A stretch of 64,000 bases of DNA from Acidimicrobiaceae bacterium (GTDB lineage Bacteria; Actinomycetota; Acidimicrobiia; Acidimicrobiales; UBA8190): positions 1 through 64,000 of the forward strand of contig PLXQ01000017.1 of assembly GCA_003151475.1 (NCBI GenBank), given 5' to 3'. Below, one piece after another: positions 8,383-15,484 of this stretch. The position numbers and the translations under genes are program-made. Position 1 is the first letter of the stretch, and each line of letters opens with the position of its first letter. Under the pieces are notes generated by a model. The model worked only from the letters and a program-made list of their open reading frames with translations, was not told where the DNA came from and made no database searches.

Positions 8383-9054
8383 TCAGGCGGCGGTGTCGCC
8401 CCGGGAGGCGTTGTCGCCCGGCGAGGCGTTGTCGCCCGGCGAGGCGGTGCCCACGAAGAGCGCCGAATGGAGCAGGCTCAGGATCTCCTGGCGGCGGCGG
8501 ACCAGGGACCGGGCCGATGGCTCCTCACCCAGCGCTCGCAGGACCTCGACCTCGGTGATCATCCCCACCACGGTCGAGTAGATGGCCAGCAGGAGCAGGC
8601 GCGGTTCGTGGCGGCGCATGGCCCCGCTGTCCATCTCCGCCTGGAGAAAGGTCGACGCCCGTGAGACGAGGGGGTCGAGGGCGAGGGTGAGGCGGGTGGC
8701 CGCCGGGGGGCCCAGTCGTCCCACCTCGCGGACGAGGCCCAGGAGCTCGGGACGCCGGGCGGCCAGGCGGAAGACGGAGCGGACGACGGCCTCGATGCGG
8801 GCCCAGCCCGTGCCGGCCCGGGCCAGGGACTCCTCGAGGGCTCCCGAGAGCTCGGCCGCCGAGCGGTCGATCAGGGCCTCGAGCAGGACTTCTTTGGACG
8901 AGAACCAGTAGAGGATGGACTGCTTGCGCATGCCCAGGCTGTCGGCCAGGGCATCGAGGGAGGTCGCCTCGTAGCCGCGGGACCCGAAGGAGACGAGGGC
9001 GGCGTCGAGGATCCGATCAGCCGTCGCCCCCCCGGTCCGTCGACCAGCGCCCAT
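8383..9054 (-). CDS. TetR-family repressor of the acyl-reductase operon
   Basis: A 223-residue TetR/AcrR protein. The N-terminal helix-turn-helix covers residues 10-55 (ATADRILDAAL, then the recognition helix MRKQSILYWFSSKEVLLEALI). The helical C-terminal ligand domain has no diagnostic motif. The last residues contain two perfect copies of a six-residue ASPGDN repeat plus degenerate ones, from an 18-bp tandem repeat. It is divergent from the acyl-reductase operon with only 20 bp between the start codons, and that gap is filled by a perfect 16-bp palindrome. It very probably represses itself and the operon in response to a lipophilic ligand. Confidence 0.88.
   Translation of the reverse strand: MGAGRRTGGATADRILDAALVSFGSRGYEATSLDALADSLGMRKQSILYWFSSKEVLLEALIDRSAAELSGALEESLARAGTGWARIEAVVRSVFRLAARRPELLGLVREVGRLGPPAATRLTLALDPLVSRASTFLQAEMDSGAMRRHEPRLLLLAIYSTVVGMITEVEVLRALGEEPSARSLVRRRQEILSLLHSALFVGTASPGDNASPGDNASRGDTAA
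8405..8440 (+). repeat. 18-bp tandem repeat at the 3' end of the TetR gene
   Basis: Two perfect 18-bp copies (GAGGCGTTGTCGCCCGGC) flanked by degenerate copies on both sides. They encode in-frame ASPGDN units in the disordered tail of the repressor, outside the DNA-binding and ligand domains. Confidence 0.9.
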
Positions 9055-9069
9055 CTACCATATGGTAGA
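9054..9069. promoter_or_regulatory. Perfect 16-bp palindrome, probable TetR operator
   Basis: TCTACCATATGGTAGA is a perfect inverted repeat. It begins on the first base of the TetR start codon and ends 5 bp before the ATG of the acyl-reductase gene. A dimeric TetR protein bound here would block both translation starts and the promoter cores. Either one gene starts later than annotated or both mRNAs are leaderless or nearly so. Confidence 0.7.
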
Positions 9070-9074
9070 CAGAG

Positions 9075-11621
9075 ATGGTGCCCGAGGTGCGCACCCCTCC
9101 CACGAGCCCCGTCGGCGACGGTTCTGAGCCGGCCGGCGACGCCCCCGCTCCCGGCCCGGGCCCTGGTCCGCTGGCCATCGCCGGCGCTCTGGCCGGCACC
9201 CGCATCTTGGTGACGGGGGCCACCGGATTCCTCGGGACGGCCCTGGTGGAACGGCTTCTGCGCCGCGTCCCCGACTGCGAGGTGGTCGTGCTCGTGCGTC
9301 GCACCCGCCGGCTGTCGGCCGCCGAGCGGACCCAGCGCGAGATCGTGCGCAACGACTGTTTCGACCGGCTGCGCGCGGAATGGGGCGAGGGTTTCGCCGA
9401 GCAGATCGGGCGGCGGCTTTCGGCCGTGACCGGTGACGTCGGCCGCGACGGGCTCGGGCTCGATGACGCCGGCCGGGAGATCCTGGCGTCGTGCGACACC
9501 GTGATCCACTCGGCCGCCACCGTGTCCTTCGACGCCCCCCTCGACACGGCCGTCGAGGTCAACCTGCTGGGCCCGTCGCGCGTGGCCGCCGCCATCTCCG
9601 GCGCCGCCCCGGCCCGACGCGCCGCCTACCCCGAGCGCCCCGCCACCCATCTCGTCACCGTGTCGACCGCCTATGTGGCCGGTACCCATCAGGGCGAGGC
9701 CACCGAGACCCTGTACACCGAGGCCATTCAGTCCGGGGCCCGGGCCCGGACACATTCGACGGTCACCACGGAGGTGGACATCTCGGCCGAGATCGATTCG
9801 GCCCGACGGCTGCGCGCCGACCTCGAGTCCGAGTCGCGGCGCCCGGGACAACTGGGCCACTTCACCAAGGTGGCACGCGGCGAACTGGGCGCGGCGGGGA
9901 GCCACGTCCTGGCCGAGCGGGCGGAGAAACTGCGCGACGACTGGGTCAAGAAGCAACTGGTCGAGGCGGGCCGGGCCCGGGCCCAGGCTCTCGGGTGGCC
10001 CGATGCCTACGCCTTCACCAAGGCGCTCGGGGAACGGGCCCTGGTGGGATCGCACCCCGATGTGGCCGTCACGGTGGTGCGGCCCTCGATCATCGAATCG
10101 GCGTTGGCCGAACCCCGGCCCGGTTGGATCCGGGGATTCCGGATGGCCGAGCCGATCATCATCTCCTACGCCCGGGGACTGCTGAAGCAGTTCCCCGGCG
10201 TCCCCGAAGGCGTGGTCGATGTCATTCCCGTCGACATGGTGGTGGCCGCCCTCCTGGCCGTGGCCGCCGCCGGCGCAGATCCCAGCGGAGCGAGCGTCTA
10301 CCAGGTGGCCTCGAGCGCGCGAAACCCCCTGCGCTACGGCGAGCTCGTCGGTCTCGTGCAGTTGTGGTTCACCGAGCACCCCCTCTACGACTCCGACGGG
10401 CAACCGATCATGGTGCCCGAGTGGTCCTTCCCTGGTCGCGGGCGGGTGCAGCGGCAACTGAGGCGAGCCTCGACCGCCTTCGCCGTGGCCGAGAGGGTGC
10501 TCGGGGTTCTGCCCGTACGCGGAGAACGGGCCGATCTGGCGGCGCGCATCGAGGACCAGCACACGCGGGCCGACCGGGCGCTCGGCTATGTCGAGCTCTA
10601 CGGCGCCTACGCCGAGACCGAGGCGCACTTCCGGGTCGACCGGCTGCTGCAGCTGTGGGCCCGGTTGGACGGCTCCGAACGCGAGGCCTTCTGTTTCGAC
10701 CCCGGGGTCATCGAGTGGTCCCACTACGTGAGCGACGTCCATCTGCCGTCCATCGTCGACCACGCCCGGGTGCGCTCGACGCCGGCCCGCTCCACCATGG
10801 TCAGCCGTTCGGAGCGGGCCAAGACGGCCATCTTGTCGCCCGACCGGCACCTGGCCGCCTTCGACCTCGAGAACACGCTTATCGCCTCCAACGTCGTCGA
10901 GTCCTACGCCTGGTTGGCCAGCCGGCACCTCCCCGCCGGGGAACGCGTCGCCCTGACGGCCCGGCTCGTGCGCGAAGCACCGGCGCTGCTGGCGCTCGAC
11001 CGCCGCGACCGCGGGGACTTCTTACGCAGCTTCTACCGGCGCTACGAAGGAGCGTCGCAAGAGCTGCTGCGCCACGACTCGTGGGAGCTGTTCCACCACA
11101 TGCTGCTGACCAAGTCCTTCCCGGCCGGCTTCGCCCGGGTGCGGGCCCATCGCGCTCTCGGGCACAAGACGGTGCTCATCACCGGTGCCCTCGACTTCGT
11201 GATCGAGCCCCTGCGGCCGCTGTTCGACGAGGTGGTGTGCGCCTCGCTCGGGGTCGACGCCGACGGGCACTTCACCGGGCGGCTCGACGAGCGGCCCCCC
11301 ACCGGCGAAGCCCGCGCCCTGATCCTGGCCCGGTATGCGGCGGACAACGGGCTCGATCTCGGTGAGTCGGTGGCCTACGCCGACTCCACGTCGGACCTGC
11401 CCCTGCTCGAGTGCGTGGGCTTCCCCGTGGCCGTGAACCCCGAAGCGCGCCTGGCCGCGGTGGCCCGGCGGCGGGGCTGGCACGTGGAGCAGTGGGACAA
11501 AGCCGGCGGCGGCGGGCGTCCCGCCGTGCCCATGGGTCCTCTCGACCACGGCGTGTCGCGCTGGTGGACACGGCTCGAAGGCATGGTCGACACCCTGACC
11601 GCCGGGGTGGGTGACCGGTGA
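9075..11621 (+). CDS. Fatty acyl reductase-like (SDR) protein fused to an HAD-IB domain
   Basis: An 848-residue two-domain protein. After a Pro/Gly-rich leader, residues 40-560 form an extended SDR of the thioester-reductase/fatty-acyl-CoA-reductase type: NAD(P)-binding GATGFLG (48-54) and active site Y312-x3-K316 (YAFTK). Such domains reduce acyl-CoA or acyl-ACP to aldehyde or alcohol. Residues about 590-820 form an HAD-IB hydrolase like SerB, with motif I FDLENTLI and a late D-S-T-S-D-L-P-L-L motif. The second motif-I aspartate is replaced by glutamate (D597-x-E599), so phosphatase activity is uncertain. It is first gene of an operon; the next start overlaps its stop by 4 bp. Likely role: making a fatty aldehyde or alcohol for a lipid product (inference). 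Confidence 0.85.
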   Translation: MVPEVRTPPTSPVGDGSEPAGDAPAPGPGPGPLAIAGALAGTRILVTGATGFLGTALVERLLRRVPDCEVVVLVRRTRRLSAAERTQREIVRNDCFDRLRAEWGEGFAEQIGRRLSAVTGDVGRDGLGLDDAGREILASCDTVIHSAATVSFDAPLDTAVEVNLLGPSRVAAAISGAAPARRAAYPERPATHLVTVSTAYVAGTHQGEATETLYTEAIQSGARARTHSTVTTEVDISAEIDSARRLRADLESESRRPGQLGHFTKVARGELGAAGSHVLAERAEKLRDDWVKKQLVEAGRARAQALGWPDAYAFTKALGERALVGSHPDVAVTVVRPSIIESALAEPRPGWIRGFRMAEPIIISYARGLLKQFPGVPEGVVDVIPVDMVVAALLAVAAAGADPSGASVYQVASSARNPLRYGELVGLVQLWFTEHPLYDSDGQPIMVPEWSFPGRGRVQRQLRRASTAFAVAERVLGVLPVRGERADLAARIEDQHTRADRALGYVELYGAYAETEAHFRVDRLLQLWARLDGSEREAFCFDPGVIEWSHYVSDVHLPSIVDHARVRSTPARSTMVSRSERAKTAILSPDRHLAAFDLENTLIASNVVESYAWLASRHLPAGERVALTARLVREAPALLALDRRDRGDFLRSFYRRYEGASQELLRHDSWELFHHMLLTKSFPAGFARVRAHRALGHKTVLITGALDFVIEPLRPLFDEVVCASLGVDADGHFTGRLDERPPTGEARALILARYAADNGLDLGESVAYADSTSDLPLLECVGFPVAVNPEARLAAVARRRGWHVEQWDKAGGGGRPAVPMGPLDHGVSRWWTRLEGMVDTLTAGVGDR

Positions 11622-12874
11622 AGGGCCTGCTCGTCGAGCGCAGCGTCCCGCGCTTCGCCGCCGCCCGGCTGGTGTCGTCCATCACCGGTTCGGGGACGAG
11701 CGCCGGGGTGGGACCGCTGCGGCTCACCGACGTCGAGGCGCCGGCTCTGCCCGGGCCCGGCTGGTACCGGGTGCGGCCGCTTCTGGCCGGGATCTGCGGC
11801 TCAGACCTGGCCACACTCGACGGGCGCAGCTCGAGGTACTTCGAGGACATCGTGAGCTTCCCCTTCGTCCCCGGCCACGAAGTGGTGGGTGTGGTGGAGG
11901 AGGCCTACGCCGCGCCCGACAGTTCCGACGCGCCGCGTGCGCTGCACGGCCCGGCGCTGGCGCCGGGGACGCGGGTGGTGGTGGAGCCGGTACTCGGATG
12001 CATCGCCCGCGGGATCGATCCCCCCTGCGCCTCCTGCGCCGAGGGACGGGTGGGGGGCTGTCAGCGCATCGCTTTCGGCCATATCGCGCCGGGGCTGCAG
12101 ATCGGTTTTTGCGCCGACACCGGCGGGGGCTGGTCCCAGGCTGGCCTGGTGGCCCACGGCGTGCAGCTGCACCCGGTGCCCGAGGCGCTGTCGGACGACG
12201 ACGCCGTGATGATCGAACCGACGGCCTGTGCCGTGCACGCGGCGTTGGCCGCCGGGGTCGAGCCCGGAGACACCGTCGCCGTTCTCGGCGGGGGCACGGT
12301 GGGGCTCACCACCACCGCCGCGCTGCGGCAGCTGGCCACGCCCGGCACCTTGCTGGTGGGGGCCAAATACGGCCACCAGCGGGAGCTGGCCGGCGAGCTC
12401 GGTGCCGACCTGGCCGTGAGCCCCGAACAACTGACGCGGGCCGTCCGTCGGCGGTCGCGCTCGCTCACGAGCTCAGGGCATCTGAGCGGCGGGGCCGACA
12501 TCGTGGTCGACTGCGTGGGCAGCGCCGAGTCGATCAGCCAGTCACTCGCCATGGTGCGACCGCGCGGTCGGGTGGTGCTGGTGGGGATGCCGGGCAAGAC
12601 CAGCCTGGACCTGGCCTCGCTGTGGCACCGCGAGGTGTCGTTGGTCGGCGCCTATGCCTACGGCTGCGAACGGTCCGGCGCCGCCGATCGCCGGACGTTC
12701 GACATCGCCATGGAGGTGGTGGCCGCCGCCCAGCTCGGTCGGCTGGTGTCGGCCCGCTACCCCCTCGAGCGCTTCGAGGAGGCGGTGAGCCACGCCGGCG
12801 CCGCCGGACGGCGCGGGGCCACCAAGATCGTGTTCGAGATGCATCCACGCAGCCCGAAAGGACCGGCATCATGA
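11618..12874 (+). CDS. Zinc-type medium-chain alcohol/polyol dehydrogenase
   Basis: A 418-residue MDR oxidoreductase. Catalytic-zinc motifs are GICGSDLATLDG (near residue 60) and PGHEVVG (near 88). A cysteine cluster (C-x5-9-C-A-S-C-x6-G-C) occupies the structural-zinc lobe, and the coenzyme-binding GGGTVGL lies in the Rossmann domain (about 226-232). It oxidises alcohols or reduces ketones with NAD(P); the substrate is unknown. The GTG start overlaps the stop of the acyl-reductase gene (GTGA), and its own stop overlaps the next start (ATGA), so the three are translated as a coupled set. That suggests successive steps of one pathway. Confidence 0.85.
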   Translation: MKGLLVERSVPRFAAARLVSSITGSGTSAGVGPLRLTDVEAPALPGPGWYRVRPLLAGICGSDLATLDGRSSRYFEDIVSFPFVPGHEVVGVVEEAYAAPDSSDAPRALHGPALAPGTRVVVEPVLGCIARGIDPPCASCAEGRVGGCQRIAFGHIAPGLQIGFCADTGGGWSQAGLVAHGVQLHPVPEALSDDDAVMIEPTACAVHAALAAGVEPGDTVAVLGGGTVGLTTTAALRQLATPGTLLVGAKYGHQRELAGELGADLAVSPEQLTRAVRRRSRSLTSSGHLSGGADIVVDCVGSAESISQSLAMVRPRGRVVLVGMPGKTSLDLASLWHREVSLVGAYAYGCERSGAADRRTFDIAMEVVAAAQLGRLVSARYPLERFEEAVSHAGAAGRRGATKIVFEMHPRSPKGPAS

Positions 12875-14457
12875 GCCCCAGACCGGGATTCGTCCTCGAG
12901 GTGGACCGCTCCACGCCGCCCACCTTGTTCTGGCACGGCGAGGGCTTCCGGCTCGAGAAGCTGCCCACCGGCAGCCGTGTGCTGTACGCACCCGAGCCCC
13001 TCGATCCGCTCGAGGATCCCGTCGGCAGTATCCGCCGGGCGCTTCTGCAGCCGATGGGCGACGCCGAGCCCCTGCCGGAGCTGTTGCGACCGGGGATGAA
13101 GCTGACCATCGCCTTCGACGACGTATCGCTGCCGCTTCCTCCCATGCGCTCGCCCGACGCCCGGCAGCTCGTGATCGAGCAGGTCCTCGATCTGGCCGCC
13201 GAGGCCGGGGTCGACGACGTCGTGCTGATCTGTGCGTTGGCGCTTCACCGTCGGCTGACCGAAGCCGAGATGCGTCACTGTGTGGGCGACCGGATCTACG
13301 ACGCCTTCGCACCGCAGGGGTTGCTGCAGCAGCACGATGCCGAGGACGCCGACAACTTGATCCACCTGGGCCTGACCGACCACGGCGAGGACGTGGAGAT
13401 CAACAAGAGGGCGGCCACGTCGGATCTGCTCGTCTACGTGAACATCAACCTGGTGGCCATGGACGGGGGCCACAAGTCGGTGGCCACGGGGTTGGCCAGT
13501 TACCGGAGCCTGCGCCATCACCACAACGCCCGGACCATGCAGCAGAGCCGGTCCTTCATGGACCAGCACCGCTCGGAGCTGCACACCTCGAACTGGCGGA
13601 TGGGTCGGTTGATCGCCGAGAGCGGCGTGAAGGTGTTCCAGATCGAGACCACGCTGAACACCGACACCTTCCCGCCGCAGATGCGCTTCTTGGAGCGGCG
13701 CGAGTGGGAGTGGTCGGGACGCGACCGCGCCGGCTTCCTGGCCACCTCGACGGCACTGAAGCGCACACCCGACCGTCTGGCCCGGCAGATCCTGCACTCG
13801 GTGCGCTCTCCCTACCGGATGACGAGCGTGCAGGCGGGAGAGGTCGAGGCCGTCCACGCGCAGACCACCGAGAACGTCTACCGGCAGCAACTGGTGGCCG
13901 TGGAGGGCCAGACCGACATCTTGACGCTCGGGCTTCCCTACATCTGCCCCTACAACGTGAACTCGATCATGAACCCCATCCTGGTGGCCTGTCTCGGGCT
14001 CGGTTACTTCTTCAATATGTACAAGGGCCGGCCCCTCGTGCGTGAAGGCGGGGTGGTCATCATGAGCCATCCGACACCGTGGGCCTTTCATCCCGGGCAC
14101 CACCCGAGCTACATCGACTTCTTCGAGCAGGTGCTGTCGGAGACCACCGACCCGGCCGAGGTGGGCAAGTACGAAGAGGCCTATGCCACCGACCCCTGGT
14201 ACGTCCATCTGTACCGGACAGGCAACGCCTATCACGGGGTGCATCCTTTCTACATGTGGTACTGGTGCGCGCACGCCCTCGAGCATCTGGGGGCCGTCAT
14301 CATCGTGGGCGGCGACCGCGCCGCCGTGCGCAGGCTCGGCTTCACACCGGCCTCGACTATGGCCGATGCCCTCGAGATGGCCACCGATGTGGTGGGGCGC
14401 GATCCGTCTCTCACCCATTTGCACTCGCCGCCGCTGATCATGGCTGACGTGTCGTGA
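12871..14457 (+). CDS. LarA-like protein (lactate racemase N-domain/DUF2088)
   Basis: A 528-residue protein related to the nickel-pincer racemase LarA. The N-terminal strand reads TIAFDDVSLPLP (near residue 80), corresponding to the LarA D-x-S/T-R-P motif. H126 lies in ALHRRLTEAE, matching the LarA T-H-R region, and GGHKSVATG (H201-K202) matches the G-G-x-K region that carries the pincer lysine. It is about 100 residues longer than LarA and lacks the usual SGGxKxxxPG text, so it is a divergent member. It may racemise or dehydrate a 2-hydroxy acid; larB, larC and larE are not in the window. It is coupled to the dehydrogenase upstream by an ATGA overlap. Confidence 0.75.
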   Translation: MSPRPGFVLEVDRSTPPTLFWHGEGFRLEKLPTGSRVLYAPEPLDPLEDPVGSIRRALLQPMGDAEPLPELLRPGMKLTIAFDDVSLPLPPMRSPDARQLVIEQVLDLAAEAGVDDVVLICALALHRRLTEAEMRHCVGDRIYDAFAPQGLLQQHDAEDADNLIHLGLTDHGEDVEINKRAATSDLLVYVNINLVAMDGGHKSVATGLASYRSLRHHHNARTMQQSRSFMDQHRSELHTSNWRMGRLIAESGVKVFQIETTLNTDTFPPQMRFLERREWEWSGRDRAGFLATSTALKRTPDRLARQILHSVRSPYRMTSVQAGEVEAVHAQTTENVYRQQLVAVEGQTDILTLGLPYICPYNVNSIMNPILVACLGLGYFFNMYKGRPLVREGGVVIMSHPTPWAFHPGHHPSYIDFFEQVLSETTDPAEVGKYEEAYATDPWYVHLYRTGNAYHGVHPFYMWYWCAHALEHLGAVIIVGGDRAAVRRLGFTPASTMADALEMATDVVGRDPSLTHLHSPPLIMADVS

Positions 14458-14472
14458 TGGCGGTCACACGGG

Positions 14473-14522
14473 GATGGGGGCCGAGTGAGATGGGGACCGA
14501 GATGAGATGGGGACTGAGATGA
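14473..14522 (+). repeat. Three tandem 16-17 bp repeats before the acyltransferase gene
   Basis: Three consecutive units at 14473-14488, 14489-14505 and 14506-14522 share GATGGGGxCYGAG(A)TGA. They fill most of the 60-bp gap between the LarA-like gene and the acyltransferase, and the last unit contains the chosen ATG. Each unit offers a G-rich tract and an ATG, so they multiply possible ribosome-binding sites and starts. Confidence 0.75.
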
Positions 14523-15454
14523 GCGGTGCCTCGCGTCTGCTTGGTCGGGTGCAGCGGGGCCGGGCCGACGGTTTCCCGTGGTCGGCACCGCACTGGCCCG
14601 GCGCCGTCGAGCGGGCCGCGCCGGACAGAAAACTCGGCGTCGACTACGACACCCAGTGGTCCCGACGGTATCCGGCGCGCCTCGTGCGGGCCATGCTGCT
14701 CGACAACGTGTCGCGTCCCCTGGCCCATCTCGTCGCCGCGCCCGCCGTGGTCGGGGCGGAGATGCTGGAGCTGGTCGAGACGCCGGTCATCTTCGTGGCC
14801 AACCACGCCAGCCACGTCGACACCGGGTTGCTCCTCTCCATCTTGCCCCGGCGTTTCCGGCACCGAGCGGTGGTGGCGGCCGCCGCCGACCACTTCTTCG
14901 ACCGCCGGTGGAAAGCGCATCTGTGGGCTCTCGGCCTCGGAGCCATCCCCATCGAACGGCACAAGGTGAACCGCCGGTCGGCCGACACCGCCGCCGCTCT
15001 GCTCGACGAGGGATGGAACCTGATCATCTTCCCCGAAGGCGGTCGCTCCCCCGACGGCTGGTTCCAGGAGTTCCGCGGCGGCGCCGCCTACTTGGCCCGG
15101 CGTACCGGTCGACCCGTCGTCCCCGTCCATATCGACGGCACCAGACAGATACTGGCCAAGGACGGCGGGCCGTTGCGGCGGCACCGGACCCGTATCTCGT
15201 TCGGCACGCCGCTCACCGCCGCTGAGGGGGAGGACGCCCGGCGCTTCGGGGTCCGGATCGAGACGACCATCGCCACCATGGCCGACGAGGGCCGCTCCGA
15301 CTGGTGGACGGCCCGGCGCCGCGCCGCGGCGGGCACGACGCCGTCGCCGCGCGGTCCCGACGCCGCCGCCTGGCGTCGGGCCTGGGCCCTCGGTCCCGGT
15401 CCCGGTGACGACCCCGAGGCCGACGAGGGCCGCTGGGCCGTATCGCGCCACTGA
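14519..15454 (+). CDS. PlsC-type 1-acylglycerol-phosphate acyltransferase
   Basis: A 311-residue acyltransferase of the glycerophospholipid family. The H-x4-D motif is NHASHVDT (about residue 98) and the phosphate-binding motif is FPEGGRS (about 171), followed by the conserved R-R-T-G-R-P-V-V-P-V-H block. It would esterify an acyl group to a lysophospholipid or similar alcohol at the inner membrane face. The C-terminal 60 residues are Ala/Arg/Pro-rich and probably disordered. The start is ATG 14519; an ATG 12 nt upstream is in frame. It is last of the TetR-controlled operon, so the pathway plausibly ends in acylation. Confidence 0.85.
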   Translation: MSGASRLLGRVQRGRADGFPWSAPHWPGAVERAAPDRKLGVDYDTQWSRRYPARLVRAMLLDNVSRPLAHLVAAPAVVGAEMLELVETPVIFVANHASHVDTGLLLSILPRRFRHRAVVAAAADHFFDRRWKAHLWALGLGAIPIERHKVNRRSADTAAALLDEGWNLIIFPEGGRSPDGWFQEFRGGAAYLARRTGRPVVPVHIDGTRQILAKDGGPLRRHRTRISFGTPLTAAEGEDARRFGVRIETTIATMADEGRSDWWTARRRAAAGTTPSPRGPDAAAWRRAWALGPGPGDDPEADEGRWAVSRH

Positions 15455-15484
15455 GCCGCCGCCCCGATGGCACCGGTTACCGGG

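Noticed and set aside
8871-10928. Long minus-strand open frame opposite the acyl-reductase gene
   Set aside because: Glycine/histidine-rich text without domains, entirely antisense to the well-supported reductase-HAD gene; a GC-skew shadow.
12757-14424. Long minus-strand open frame opposite the LarA-like gene
   Set aside because: Antisense to a gene with recognised motifs and no domain of its own.
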